Shown: positions 10,572-22,566, counted from the stretch's first letter. The stretch is 64,000 nt of DNA from Sipunculus nudus (GCA_026874595.1 CM049320.1:24003714-24067713), one strand, 5' to 3'. Numbers and translations are program-made. Notes: generated by a model from the letters alone, not told the origin.

Positions 10572-12025
10572 CCAATAATAGTTTTGTAGTCAAGCTATTG
10601 CTATTTTTTACTTGTTTTCTCAAGTAATAGTGTATTTTTACTCAAATAAAATACTGGCTATTATGAAATATGTTATTAAAGCATCAACTTTACCGTAGTC
10701 TATGATTAAACGATTTGCATGATGTTTTGACACTGTTATCCGTAAAAAAATATTTAACATATTTTGATTTCACATAAATTTACCTGAGAGGTTCCAGGAT
10801 GAAGATCAACTGGATTTTGGTTGTTTGTGTTAGTACAATGAAGAAAACAACTTCAATGAACATATTTTGAAAGCAAACCTTTTTAATCGGCCAACATTCA
10901 AATATAACATTTGTTCGCCTGTTTTAAGTCATCTCAGTGGAAGTAGATATAAAAATGTATAAAAATTGCATAAATAGCAATTAAAGTAAATAATAAGTGC
11001 AAATTTTATGATTTATCTGCACTATTTAATTATTAAACATTTATGTTTATACCCTCTTCAATGATTCTCGATGCCGGTAGATTACTAAGCATGGGTCTTC
11101 CATTTCATACGGACCAGTGTAATGATTATTACAACTCTGAAAGAAATATTATACTGGTTTATTTTTTAAAACAAATTTTGCAATAAAAATATTCGATTTG
11201 CTATGTAAAATTAAACTGAAATCGGGAAAATATCAACAGTAGTGTACAGTTATAAGTTTTTTTTATCTATTTAGTAACATTAATTGATTTGAAATTAGTA
11301 CATTAATCAGGATTTTGAGCAAAACATACCTTAAAATAGTTATTTCTGAATACAAAGCAAAATACGAAAAACCCAAGAACAGTTACACCGAGAACTATTC
11401 CGATTAATGTCCCCGCAACAGGTGTTGAGCCTGCCCAAAGAATAACATAGTATTATGTTCTATTCAGAGCTCTACCATGGTTGTATTCAGCATGAATGAA
11501 CACGTCCTCGCCTCGGAAATGCTTTATAGACGTAATTAAGGAACATGTTCTTTTATTTAATGATGTAGCATCAAAAGTCTATGTAACACTTACCAGTGGA
11601 CGGTGGAGATGGGGACGTTTCAACTGAAGAGATAATAGCTCAAGATAATTTCACAGTAATATATCTGCACGTTAGTTATAATGTTATTTTTTCACTCTTG
11701 AATATTAATTATCGCGCTTGGTTAACAGATATTTTATTTTCTAAAAAGTAATGATAAAGAATGTTTCACGTTTTGTTTATTCTTCTTGTTGTCCAACCAA
11801 AAATATAAGGAGTTTCTTATTTCTGAAAAAGTACATATTCACACCTCCATCACATAGCAGTTGCTTCTTCACAGAGAATGACGAATAGGTAATTCTCCCA
11901 TTCGTTAGAGAAGAACAACGAGGAGGAAGCTCACTTACACCTGCAAAACATGTTATAACAAGAAATAGGATAATTTGATTCAGCTTAACACATTTTAAAC
12001 AATTTAGAACTGTATAGACTTGCAT
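9433..12025 (-). pseudogene. Short transmembrane receptor with large unrecognised cytosolic domain, one frameshift
   Basis: Six exons on the minus strand chain in phase: 12025-11845, 11623-11594, 11430-11330, 11136-11053, 10809-10784 and 10463-9459. Exon 1 starts at an ATG and encodes a signal peptide (hydrophobic core IILFLVITCFAG), then about 30 residues with two cysteines (PPRCSSLTNG...LLCDG), at most half a sushi-like module. Exon 2 is a Ser/Pro/Thr stalk (ETSPSPPSTG). Exon 3 is a transmembrane helix (LIGIVLGVTVLGFFVFCFVF). Exons 4-5 are juxtamembrane. Exon 6 is a ~1 kb cytosolic exon starting LEYDVIF. It matches the plus-strand gene at 58926-59916: DLGPSS, LFPE, KAK.NFF.G, HGF, LQPS.YG.P, FLSS. 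A one-base excess in the A5 run at 10062-10066 (T5 in the coding sense) breaks the frame. Read-through past the 9459 donor gives a stop at 9433; no later exon was found. It may be a recent pseudogene or a sequencing indel. Confidence 0.7.
10537..10571. repeat. (AT)n microsatellite
   Basis: TA repeat in the intron upstream (minus sense) of the large cytosolic exon. Confidence 0.9.
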
Positions 12026-12119
12026 GTAAATGATGCATAGACAATAAATACAGAAATTGTTGACCTATATTGGTACTGACTCTCCACTTTGAACATTTTT
12101 ACTAAAACACCACTTTTTA

Positions 12120-12121
<2 letters not shown>

Positions 12122-12200
<79 letters not shown>
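12122..12200. repeat. (AT)n microsatellite, ~79 bp
   Basis: Pure TA repeat about 100 bases upstream (minus sense) of the start codon of the minus-strand receptor, so it lies in its presumed promoter or 5' UTR region. Confidence 0.95.
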
Positions 12201-12203
<3 letters not shown>

Positions 12204-12239
12204 TAAGTGGCATAGCCGTGTAAGCCGAGATATATAACC

Positions 12240-12700
12240 CACGTTAAAGTTCTTATTGAGGCTTTGTTTTACAGCACCGGTAGTAATTTAATGTTCCGTC
12301 GATGATACTGGGAACTAATCCTTGGACGTCGCTTTCAATGTGGAAATTCGATTAAACACTGGCTGAGATGGCGTACCAATTGTATCTTAGGAGAGACTGT
12401 AACTTTTCTTCAGCCAATAATTATGTTTCGAAATGCTGATTATTTAGAACAATAAAAATACAAGGTCACGGTGTATTTGCCTTCATGATAGTAAGAATTT
12501 GTAATGATAAGCTGTGTCTTCTCTTTATTAGAACTACATTGGCAAACAGTCCCAGGAACAATTTGCAACACAGACCCCTGGACTTTGCTGCGCCCATGAC
12601 CGCGCCTTTGATATAACACCAATCGTATTAACAGTTGTTTTATCATGTGGCCTTTGTTCTCACTATGTCAAACAGGATTTTTAATGTACCAGTAACATAA
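12240..12700 (+). repeat. Dispersed ~450 bp repeat, copy 1
   Basis: Shares many blocks in the same order with 27895-28460: GCACCGGTAGTAATTT, GGACGTCGCTT, CACTGGCTGAGATGGCG, AATTGTATCTTA, AATGATAAGCTGT, CAGGAACAATT, CGTATTA and GTTCTCAC. It has no coding capacity. It is probably a non-autonomous transposable element of unknown class. Confidence 0.7.
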
Positions 12701-12879
12701 CAATTTTCATATGTTGACGTATTTCTATTTCTTTGTTCTGTTTGCATGATTCGCGAGGCATTGGCTTTTCCTATAACTATAATCTAGTGGTTGTGACAAC
12801 TGTGTGATTCTTCATCCTATATTGAATTTGTATATCAAATGTACTCATTTAGCATAAATCACTGGTTGTAACAGTTTAA

Positions 12880-13268
12880 ATTATCTTATATATCACCTTT
12901 TTTATGTAACAGTCTCTATTTTAAGTAGTTACTTTTGAAGAGTTTCCATTTCGGTGTGGGACGCAGTGGTAACACTTGCTTCCTATCATTTTATGTTACA
13001 TCTTGGTGTAACAAAGGCCTAATGAGTACTGCATCTGTGGGTCCGCGACTTTCATTCACAATTGATAGGTCCCACCATCATGAAACCCAATATGAATGAT
13101 ACATGGCTGTGGGGCACAGCCTCCCCTTTCAGCCTTGGAAAAGCTCACCCTGGGTTCGAGCCGATCGTAAAAAAAACTAAGCGCTCCTCGGCGGAGATCT
13201 GAACTAAAGACCTCCCGGGCTTTAAGTCCAGTGATCGTACCCTAGATCACAGAAGCCGGTCTTGAACT
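12880..13268 (-). mobile_element. tRNA-derived SINE, near full length, minus strand
   Basis: On the minus strand it begins with ACCGGCTTCTGTGATCTAGG (box A region), then an altered box B (TTAGTTCAGATCTCCGCCGA), CCCAGGGTGAGC, GGCTGTGCCCCACAGCCATG and CCCACAGATGCAG, and ends in the family body with ATAAAATGATAGGAAGCAAG. Point changes in box A and box B suggest an old copy. Confidence 0.8.
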
Positions 13269-13540
13269 TATTCTTACTGCATAATACTTATTCACAGGCA
13301 TTCACTCTGGCTTGTAACAAAAACATCGGATATTTTAATAACTTTGCTGATATGATTGCTCTGATGGTGTATCCATTTTACTGATATACATAACACTAAT
13401 TGATTAATAAACAATTGTAGCTGAGTCAGCTTTACTCCTGTGATATTCATTGTAACACATCATTTTGACTGTATTATTTGTCGCATGCCGGTTTGTATGC
13501 TAGTTGAAGTAGCTTCAAAATGGGTTAAATGTCGGGCACT

Positions 13541-14034
13541 GAAAAAAAACAGAGAAAGATACTGATAAACTTGTTATAAACATGGCCAGAGAACTGTTAA
13601 ATGTTGACATTCAGCCCAACGATATTGATATCCCTCACAGAGTTGGCAAACCTGCACCACGAGGAAAATCCAGACCAATACTTGTAAAGTTTTTGTCTCA
13701 CAAAACAAAGGTAGCTGTACTTAAAAGGAAATCCCATCTGAAAATGGCAGATGAGGAGTCTAGGGGGATTTACATCAATGAGGACCTCACTCAAGTCAGA
13801 GTAGGAATGTTACACACTGCTCTAGGAATGAAAAGAGAGCAACTTATAACAGACTGTTGGACACATGATGGAAAGGTGTGTGTTAGGGATCACGGGTCAA
13901 AAGTTCATAAATTCAACAGCAGCGGTAAATTTTATTCATGGGTGCAGGTGTTACAACAAAATCCGCCAAAGCTATTTTCAGAGGCCATGCAGACCAATCC
14001 ACAACTAACATCGACACCAGGACAGGAAAGCTAG
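13541..14034 (+). pseudogene. LINE ORF1 remnant (RNA-binding RRM-like domain)
   Basis: The frame is open from about 13541 (TEKDTDKLVIN...) through an ATG at 13582 to a stop at 14032-14034. It shows the L1-type ORF1 signature: DIDIPHRVGK, RPILVKFLSHKTKVAVLK, then GIYINEDLTQVR. In living elements this protein coats the element RNA. The N-terminal coiled coil is missing, so it is 5'-truncated or the true start lies in lost sequence. A ~520 bp gap to the endonuclease frame holds no other recognisable coding sequence. Confidence 0.8.
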
Positions 14035-14555
14035 GTCTTTCTCCGTGAATATATGTGCCTGCCTGTATCATATTGCATTTTGTATTCAAGATTCCCGTAT
14101 TGCTATTGTGAGGGGTAATCATAAAAAAAAAAAACGGAGCCGGTCTCAACATATTATTTCCACAAATTTCGGTAATAAAAAATCAGTGTATTTATATCTA
14201 TTCTTAAAAGAATGCGGGTGACATTTGATTCTCGCTGAACCTTTACCTCCCGTATTCTTTATTCACTGATTAAAAAAAAAAATCTTCATTATCTGATTTT
14301 TATCAAATAGCGCCAAGTGTTATACATGCTTATATATAATTTTGTTATTACTATAAGCATGATTATTTTCTTCAGTTACTGTATTATCACGACAAAAGTT
14401 GATATTTTGAGATTATCCCAGATGTACCTGGTCAAGGGGATAGATATTGTTAACAAACCGAATATTTATGTGTGTGATTTTGTACGTAATATATGTTGCG
14501 GGCCATGAAAATATTCAAGATAACTGAAGCCGAATCTTTATGTTTAATTTTTCAG

Positions 14556-15270
14556 TATTAACGTTAAATGTCAGGGGAATAGGGAGACTGAAAAAAAGAG
14601 GAAATGTACAACTGGTTATTGGATAAAGGAGGAAACAACAGTGTTATTTTACTTCAGGAGACTCACAGTACAGAAAGTGTTATAACAGCAGGGACAAAAG
14701 AGTGGAAGGGAATTAGTTTTTTCTCTCACGGGACGAATTTATCTCGTGGTGTAATAACCCTTATTGGAAAGAATTTAGAAGTTAAAGAAATAAGTAAACA
14801 CGTTGATATATTAAGGTAGATACATAATAGTAAAAGCTCTTGATGAGGGCCATGGTTTTTTATTTATAAATACGTGAACACCTAATACAGAGCCAGAACA
14901 AGTTCGTTTTTACCAACATATATGGGATAAAATTAATTCCTTGCAAGCTGACTCTGCAATGAAGGTAATATGGGGAGGTGATTTAATGTCTGTCTGAATG
15001 AGCTTGATGCAGACGAGACAAGCTTTAAAACCAAAGTTAAATCTGTAAAACTGATTAACAATATAATGTCAGCGTTTGAATTAATTGACTTGTTTAGGAT
15101 AAGGAACCCAGAGGAACGTCTATACACTTGGAGATCAAAACCCCCTTTGCGGCAGCGCAGACTTGATTACATATTCTTAAATAGTGAGCTGAATGCCCAT
15201 GTTAAAAATATAAAAATTGCTCCGGCTATTCTGACAGATTATTCAGCCGTTGTTTGTCACTTTAACTCGA
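14556..15270 (+). pseudogene. LINE ORF2 AP endonuclease domain, frameshifted
   Basis: The domain starts with LTLNVRGIGRLKKRGNV, continues VILLQETHST (catalytic QETH), then frame changes to IWGGDLM (the GGDFN box, with the Asn lost) and RLYTWRS...RRLDYIFLNSEL. The final catalytic SDH is replaced by TDYSAV. Both the lost Asn and the lost His would disable target nicking. There are at least two frame changes (about 14820 and 14990). Confidence 0.85.
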
Positions 15271-15367
15271 TACCAGAACGGAATATGGGCCCTCACATTG
15301 GATACTTAATATATATTTATTAAAGGACCCTCTGTTTATAAGTAAATTTAAGGAGTACGTAAATGGT

Positions 15368-16690
15368 TTGAGGAACAAGGATAGAAATGATATGGGGGCA
15401 AAACAATGGTGGAAATATTTAAAGTTTAGAATGCAAGAATATTCTATTAAATTCTCTAAAGAAAAGCGGAAGAAAGAGAGGGAGGAACTGTCAAACCTTG
15501 AAAAGGCTCTGTATAATGCAGAGTTAAATCTATCAAAAAACAAAAAATCAATTCAAACAATATATAATGAAATTAAAAAGAAAATTGAGGAATATTACGA
15601 AAACTTAAATGCAGGACAGATAGTAAGATCACGTGTTGAATGGTTTGAAGAAGGGGAACGAAATACTAAGTATTTTTTTAATATGGCAAGGAAAAACAAA
15701 ACGAGAACAACTGTTAGGAAATTAATTAAGTCGGATAAAGAGGTAACAAGCTCCAAAGAAATTATGGAAGAAATAAGATTGTTTTACAAACAAAAGTATT
15801 CCAGAAAGACAGATACCAGTGAGAGTGAATGCTCTGATTTTCTTTCTAAAGTCAATGTTCCCCGTTTGTCTGAAAATGACATTCTAAGCTGCGAAGGTAC
15901 ACTTACAAAGAATGATATATTGATAGCATTAAAAGATATGAAAAACAATAAAACCCCGGGGAACGACGGTCTGCCGAAAGAATTTTACGTAACCTTTTTT
16001 TGATTTAATATGTGACGATTTATTAAATTGTCTTAATGAGTGTTTCAGAGATGTAGCTTTAACTACAAGTAAAAAACAAGCCGTTATAACTTTGATAGAG
16101 AAACAAGGCAAGGACAATAGACACCTGTCATCTTGGCGGCCAATAAGTTTATTAAATGTTGATGTCAAAATATTAAGCAAAGTATTAGTTAAACGGATAC
16201 AGACATTTCTTCCAAAACTAATTCATGAAGATCAGAGCGCATTTATAAAAGACAGGAGAATATCTGACACTAATCGTCTAATTTCTGATATTTTAGACTA
16301 CTGTAAATTACAAGATAGAAACACTAATATTTTTATTTTTATTTTTATTAGGACTTCGCAGCGGCCTTTGACTCCATCGATTATAATTTTCTTTTCGCCA
16401 CACTGGAGAGATTTGGTTTTGGACATGATTTTCTAACCTGGGTTCGTTTGTAACACTTTGACGTGGAAAGCTATGTGGTAAACAATGGATACACTACTGG
16501 CTATTTTAAATTAGAACTGGGAACCCGGCAGGGGGATCCATTGGCCCCTTATTTATTCCTGTTTGTCATTGAAATTTTGGCAATACTTGTTCGTCATTCC
16601 AGTTCGGTTAGAGGCATAGATATCAACGGCTATGAGATTAAACAATGTCTATTCGCTGACGACACAACATATTTTCTTAAAGACCATTTA
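15368..16690 (+). pseudogene. LINE ORF2 reverse transcriptase domain, frameshifted
   Basis: A long charged linker and RT0 region (VEWFEEGERNTKYFFNMAR) lead into NNKTPGNDGLPKEFY (RT block 1). After a frameshift near 16003 come WRPISLLNVDVKILSKVL and IHEDQSAFIKDRRI. Another shift near 16350 precedes FDSIDY. Then GTRQGDPLAPYLFLFVIEIL and the catalytic FADDTTYFLKD appear in order. All RT blocks are visible, but spread over three frames. The copy is truncated directly after FADD by an internal deletion at about 16688. Confidence 0.9.
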
Positions 16691-17592
16691 CAAGTATGGA
16701 ACAATAAATGTATCAGAGTCGACAAAAGACCAATTTTAATACGCACATAGCCAACCTAGGTATAAAGTACGTCTTTCAGGTGTTTAACAAAAATGTTAGG
16801 GTGAAAGATTTAAAAGATTTGGTTCCAATAGATAATCCCATGTATATAAAAACTTTTTTACCATGGCTATCAGTACAGAAAGCGATACCCACGAAACGGA
16901 AACAAGAAATATTTTTAAATAATATTCCAGATGAAATAGAATCCTATGAAGTGAAGAGTAATATTGTGATGGTAAACGAAACGAAAATTGATTTGGAAAA
17001 TGTGATGTTTAAGACTGTTTATTCGATGGTAATAAATAAAAAGCTATATGAACCAATTTGTAAAGAAAGGTTACATAATCTGTTAGGTGACCATTTTGAA
17101 TGGGATGAGGCAGTTAGTCATGTATATTGTACGTATCTGCGGCAATTTCATTATAGGGTACTATTTAATATTTTATCGGTGAATGAACAACTGTACAACT
17201 GGCGAATAATGGATAGTAAAAGATGTTCATATTGTTTTATTGAAGATGAGTCAGTAGTACATATATTCTGCGAGTGTCATGTGAGTAAAACCTTTTATAA
17301 TCAGCTTAAAACATGGGCAAAGAGTGTTGGAATTAATATGCCACGGTTGAGTCCAGCTTTAATTTATATGGGGTGTGATAAGAAAATCCCCTATAAGATC
17401 ATTGTAGATATTTAATTGTTGATTTTTAAGTTTCTGTTTTCCTATCGTGATAAGATAAATCCGCCATCTATTCATATATTAATGAAATGTTTGATTAGGT
17501 TAGAAAGATTGGAACGTAATGTTGCCGAAAAACACAAAAAGTCAGAAATACATCAGCAAAAGTGGAATAGTATATTGTTATCTTTGGGTTGA
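16691..17592 (+). pseudogene. LINE ORF2 C-terminal region with zinc-knuckle-like RVT motif
   Basis: The frame from 16708 gives IANLGIKYVF, FLPWLSVQKAIP, then WRIMDSKRCSYCFIEDESVV with HIFCECH, a CCHC-like arrangement typical of the zf-RVT end of L1-type ORF2. A TAA at 17413-17415 interrupts the frame, which continues in phase to a second stop (TGA, 17590-17592) through NPPSIHILMKCLIRLERLER. The nonsense codon is one more sign of decay. Confidence 0.8.
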
Positions 17593-17639
17593 TACATTTT
17601 TGATAATTCAAAAAGTTAAATGAAATAATCTCACATTTA

Positions 17640-18955
17640 CGGTATAACATTGTTGCTCTTGTATGCATGTAAATGTTTGTATTCTAAGTTCTGGGAGATG
17701 TCGATGATGAAAATGATAATAAATAAACAAATTGGTAAAGAAAATATTCTGAGACATCTGATACTTATACTTCACATTTTCCAAACCAATTTTCGTTTCA
17801 TTTACCATCACAATATTACTCTTCACTTCAAAGGATTCTATTTCAACTGGAATATTATTTTAAAATATTACTTGTTTCAGTTTCGCGGGTATCGCTTTCT
17901 GTACTGATAGCCATGGTAAAAACGTTTTTATATACATGGGATTATCTATTGGAACCAAATCTTTTAAATCTTTCACCCTACCATTATTGTTAAACGCCTG
18001 AAAGACGTACTTTATACCTAGGTTGGCTATATGCGTATTAAAAATTGGTCTTTCGTCGACTCTGATACATTTATTGTTCCATACTTGTTGTAAACAAATA
18101 TTAGCTATTGGTTCAGGATTACACATTGTATATGACGCCCATGACTGCAAACAGTGAAAATAAAAGGTAGGCAAATTTTTGCCAATATTAAACGGATCAA
18201 AATTTGTATCAACATATCTTAAACCACCAATGCCTCTCAGATATGTTTGGTATGACTGTATACTTTGTTTCTAATATATTCTTTAATCTTGCTATCTACA
18301 TTACTCTTTGACTTTCAATGATAGAAGCTATATCCAGCAATCCTATGCCGCCACTTTCTGTCTTACCAATCAATACTTCATACTTGATTTTAGGCTTTCT
18401 GCCGTACCATATAAAATCAACAACACAGCTTTTTATTCGCTAAACAAACTCTCTCGGTGGTTCAATTATATTAACGACATATAATAATTTTGAAATACAC
18501 ATGGATTTCAAGAGAATATTTCTACCAAAAATCATTAAAGATCTAATGTTACACATACTGAGAGTCGTTTTAATTTTGTCGTAAATACACTCAACATTAA
18601 GTGAATCGGATAACTTCAGGTTATATTGTGCCATATTCCTAATATTTTTATGCCATTTTTATATAAATTAACCTATTTAAAATCTTTGGTGCCAAGTGTA
18701 TGTTCTTTGTTTTTTCCCTTGTAGGCAGCTTCGCATTTATCATAATTAATCTGTACTGATTAGACTTTCCCAAATTTTTCTAATATATCCATAACCGATT
18801 GACTGAAAATCTTTAAGAAAATACGTTGTGTCGTCAGCGAATAGACATTGTTTAATCTCATAGCCTTTGATATCTATGCCTCTAACCGAACTGGAATGAC
18901 GAACAAGTATTGCCAAAATTTCAATGACAAACAGGAATAAATAAGGGGCCAATGG
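17640..18955 (-). mobile_element. Second copy of the same L1-like LINE, opposite strand, truncated at both ends
   Basis: On the minus strand 18955 to about 18813 is almost identical to 16552-16688 of the plus copy (PLAPYLFLFVIEIL through FADDTTYFLKD). The copy then retains about 0.7 kb (FQSIGYGYIRKIWESL..., FGRNILLKSMCISKLLYVVN, ...) that the plus copy has lost. It rejoins homology at QVWNNKCIRVDERP and ends matching at about 17797, after TKIGLENV. Beyond that (17620-17797) the sequence is different. Its 5' edge at 18955-18962 abuts the TATA-containing inverted repeat directly at GGATCC. Confidence 0.85.
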
Positions 18956-18962
18956 ATCCCGA

Positions 18963-19280
18963 TTGATACCGCTGTCAATTCCGAATGTCCATATTATACT
19001 GGTCCCGAGGTTTACTAGTCTGGATCCTGAAAATACAATAAACAGTCCTTAGCGTGCTTCGAGTGTCACGCCTTTATATAGAGCGATACGAGTCAGTTGA
19101 CCAGTTATGACCAGTTATTGTCTGCGCGTCGTCTTCTTTAGTCCTTGATAACACGGGACAAGGGTCCTGGCGAAATCATATTGCTAGACAAAACAGCGAA
19201 AACAGAAGTCACCAGAAAGACCAGACAGTCAGACCACAAGGGGGCATCCAACTATTCAGCCGCTTTCATAGGTGTATAGG
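18963..19280 (-). repeat. Left arm of ~310 bp inverted repeat with TATA box
   Basis: Reverse complement of 20505-20823 with about a dozen mismatches. In the minus sense it contains CTATATAAAGGCGTGACACT, CAGGATCCAGACTAGTAAAC and GGGACCAGTATAATATGGAC. The region 19281-20504 between the arms has no gene that I can support. Confidence 0.8.
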
Positions 19281-20504
19281 GAGCCTAGAATTGCGAGACA
19301 AGCTACAGTTTTTACACCTTTGGCAACTGACACCATCTGCACAGAACTAATTAAATAGGGTTACCATTGGGTTTTAACACCTGATTGCAGATCTTTGTCA
19401 GTTGTAATTACAAATTTTCATGTGAGGTATTAACATGTTGAAAGATATTTCGTTATCACGAATTTCCGGATAAATCAGACGTTCGGAAAAACGGAGCTCA
19501 GCATAAAAACGAATTCATATATAAATATATATATAATTGAAATGACACATAAGGTGGAAATTCAACTAAACCCATATGATGATTTTATATTTATTTATGT
19601 ATATGGATAGATATATATATATTTGAGCATTTTATCAGAAATTTTTATTTCATACTATATGAACTAAACAGTTTCATAGTGGATACTTTTAGTGTAAATA
19701 TAATCCTTTATCCAAGACACCATAAAACAATCACATCAGCTTCTTCAGAAGAAAGAAGAAACCACATTAAAACAAAACTGATTCTTATAATATAATGATT
19801 CTTATTATTACTGCTTATTGTGTTTACATAAACAATTAAATTAACCTTTATTTATTTGTAAGCTTTTACATTCACCTTGTCAGTCTTACACAATATCAGT
19901 GATCGGTTGTTACACACAGCTGTACACGCTTGCTGATAACTTTTACAGAGTGTCGACAACTGCAGTAAAAGTGCTCCATCAAGTCAGCGATAACTCATAG
20001 TCCTTTGATACATAACTCCCACAAACAAGTGAGAACGCGTTATGAATAACGCTTTGTTCAATTTATGTTATGCCTTTTTATTTTATGTTTGCTTTGTATG
20101 GAGATGTTCTTTGAGCCATGACGTGAATAACTCAATCTATTTGATAAACCTGGGCTAACAGTTACAAAATTATATCTCAATGGTCACACAGGTACACGTC
20201 ACATAATCTTTTCCATGTACGCTCGCCAAAAGTCATACGGAAACGTGAAAGAATAGGTGTTAAAGGTTTGTCATAAGCTTGTCTTTGACAACTGAAATAT
20301 TAACCTGTGTATATAGCTTGAGACTACGAGAAATACAGGAGAACAATTATCATCGATGACAATAAGCTCGGCCAGGACAACTCAATAATCAGCATGGAAT
20401 TATTGCGAGATAGATAGAGAGAGGATGAAGAAGAAGAAATTTTAATAGCTCTTATCGTGTATGTTTCAAAATAGCATACACACGGAAAGCGTAATGCCTT
20501 TGTC

Positions 20505-20823
20505 CTTACACCTAAGAAAGCGGCTGAATAGTTGTATGCCCCCTTGTGGTCTGGATGTCTGGTCTTTCTGGTGACTTCTGTATTCGCTGTTTTGTCTAGC
20601 AATATGATTTCGCCAGGACCCTTGTCCCGTGTTATCAAGGACTAAGAAAGACGACGCGCGGACAATAACTGGTCATAACTGGTCAAGTGACTCGTATCGC
20701 TCTATATAAAGGCGTGACACTCGAAGCACGCTAAGGACTGTTTATTGTATTTTCAGGATCCAGACTGGTAAACCTCGGGACCAGTATTATATGGACATTC
20801 GGAATTGATAGCGGTATCATTCG
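20505..20823 (+). repeat. Right arm of ~310 bp inverted repeat with TATA box
   Basis: In the plus sense: CACCTAAGAAAGCGGCTGAA near the inner edge, a pol II-like TATA box (CTATATAAAGG, 20700-20710), then CGAAGCACGCTAAGGACTG and CAGGATCCAGACTGGTAAAC, ending GCGGTATCA. A TATA box followed by a short leader suggests an LTR or another mobile promoter module. The ends are not a clean TG...CA and no coding region lies between the arms. Opposed solo LTRs or a foldback element are both possible. Confidence 0.75.
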
Positions 20824-21617
20824 GCAAACCCCATGTGAACGCCTGGATTCATTTAATATGAGTGAACGCTGAACTAGATTTATTTATTGTAAATTCTTAT
20901 GAACCCAAAGTGAACCCCGAACTGTACTGGACTTCTCGTTTCCGCTTGAATTAAGTATTTATTCGTGGTACAAGTCATTCCAGATACTTTGTTTCGCTGT
21001 CATTATGTGTTAATCCTTTATTTTTGTTTGTTATAGTACATAATTTTATAATATGTTTGTTATGAAAGTAGCATTTTTAGTACACATAACGACTCATGTT
21101 TACTTTTGACGATACGTGTGTGAACTTGTGTGTTACTGTCCGTTGAGTTACTGTCCTATTCGCCGCATGAATGATAAGGAATATCAGGATACATATACAT
21201 TGTCTAGTCATGGAAATATACTGGTAACTGTCAAGTTTGCGATTTTTACCTATTTTGCGCATGCATGCCAAATATCGCACCCTCGGCCATGGGTTCATCT
21301 CTTATAAACAAACACATACGCAAAACAGATAAAAAAGGGACACTTCATGTGTAAGCTGAAATGATGTTTGCTACGGAACTGTTGTTTTCTTCTAAAATAA
21401 AGATCTTAGAGCTGAATATATTACTATTTTTTGGTACATTTAATAAGTGTATGCCGTACCCAGTCATTTGCAGTGACCTTGGTCAAGGACCGCAAGTTAA
21501 TTAATGTATTACAACCCTCTGATAAAGCGATTTCTTGTGTTTTTCTTTCTAATTTAATTCGTATATGATTGTAATATCTTTATCAGAGATCAGCCGAGGA
21601 TAGGTGAGATTTAATAG

Positions 21618-21843
21618 TCGGCCTCACCCAGGGTGAACTCTGCAGGCCTAATTAGATGTATTTTATTGAGGTTCCTCGGTATAGACACAGGAATATGATT
21701 ACAAAGGCAGGACCTGCGGGGCGTAGACACCGGGAATGGGTGACACAGGATATAAAATAATAGGAAGCGAGTGTTGCAGATTACATACATAGAATGAGGT
21801 TTAGTGAGCATATAAAATTGAGGCGACTACCTCCACAAACAAA
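21618..21843 (+). mobile_element. tRNA-derived SINE, 5'-truncated
   Basis: It begins inside the family at GGCCTCACCCAGGGTGAACT, continues with GGTTCCTCGG, CCTGCGG, GGATATAAAATAATAGGAAG and ends AGGCGACTACCTCCACAAAC plus A-rich tail. The tRNA head is absent. Confidence 0.8.
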
Positions 21844-21849
21844 ATGTTA

Positions 21850-22500
21850 GAACATTTTTTTTTGGATATAACAAGATATTAAGGACCTATTATCTCTCAA
21901 AACATTCATTTTAGATACAACCCTATACAAGAGAGAAGTAAACCTTTATAATTCATGATTCAGGATTGTATGTTAAATGATAATTTTACAAATATTGCTT
22001 GTGTTATCAGAAATGGCTGTCGTTGTTTTTATATAAGAGCATTTACACGAAGGCTCCCAGGGCTAATGTTTCAGAATTGCGCTGATATAATTGTCTTATG
22101 TGATGCATTAAGTTGAGATAAGCCGCCGCAGCGATTATATTAGGTGTGGATTTACATATACGAAAATCGTGGTCCACAATGGTTTAAAGGTTTAATCATG
22201 CTTATCCTGCTTTACTGATTATGATGCATCATGGAATTTAACAATTATAAATTAAATTTAGTCTCTACCATATTTAAGTTCCAAAATGTAATGTTGATAT
22301 ATATTACTGAATGAAAACCCAAGGCTTATAGGACTTATCCTTAGCATTGAGAATACGTTATCTGTTACGAACAAAGTACCATGTCCCGAATACTGAAGCC
22401 ACTGGGTAAAACGTGTAAATACTTATAGCGAGTGCGAGGACAGGATTTATTATTAGATTGAAATTTCATTTGTAATCGTCTAAAGTTACAACAAGAAATA
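21850..22500. other. No recognisable feature
   Basis: AT-rich sequence without a supportable gene, repeat or structured RNA. Confidence 0.5.
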
Positions 22501-22512
22501 TCATGCACCTAC

Positions 22513-22566
22513 CTTCTTCAGTACGAATGCCTGTAGTATAGACAAACTGCTCTGTCTCTCCACGGA
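22513..22566 (-). CDS. Candidate 54-nt coding exon
   Basis: On the minus strand a pyrimidine-rich acceptor (TTTGCTCCCATTGCTACTATACCAG) precedes 54 open bases and a strong donor (GAAG|GTAGGTG). Read in phase 1-1 it gives RGETEQFVYTTGIRTEEG. It is symmetric and tyrosine-containing. No partner exon is certain, so this rests on splice signals alone. Confidence 0.25.

Larger units (their letters stand above)
13540..17592 (+). mobile_element. L1-like non-LTR retrotransposon, decayed copy
   Basis: A LINE with an ORF1 RNA-binding remnant (13541-14034), AP endonuclease (about 14556-15270), reverse transcriptase (15368-16690) and a C-terminal region ending at 17592. It carries several frameshifts and nonsense codons, and it lacks about 0.7 kb after the FADD box that the opposed copy at 17640-18955 still has. 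It is therefore not autonomous. ORF1 followed by an APE-type endonuclease and RT places it with the L1/Tx1 group. The left end lies near an A-rich run at 13541; no clear target-site duplication was identified. Confidence 0.9.

Noticed and set aside
20324-20638. Minus-strand frame of 104 codons
   Set aside because: It lies mostly within one arm of the inverted repeat; the other arm's copy has diverged at its end and shows no coding-type conservation.
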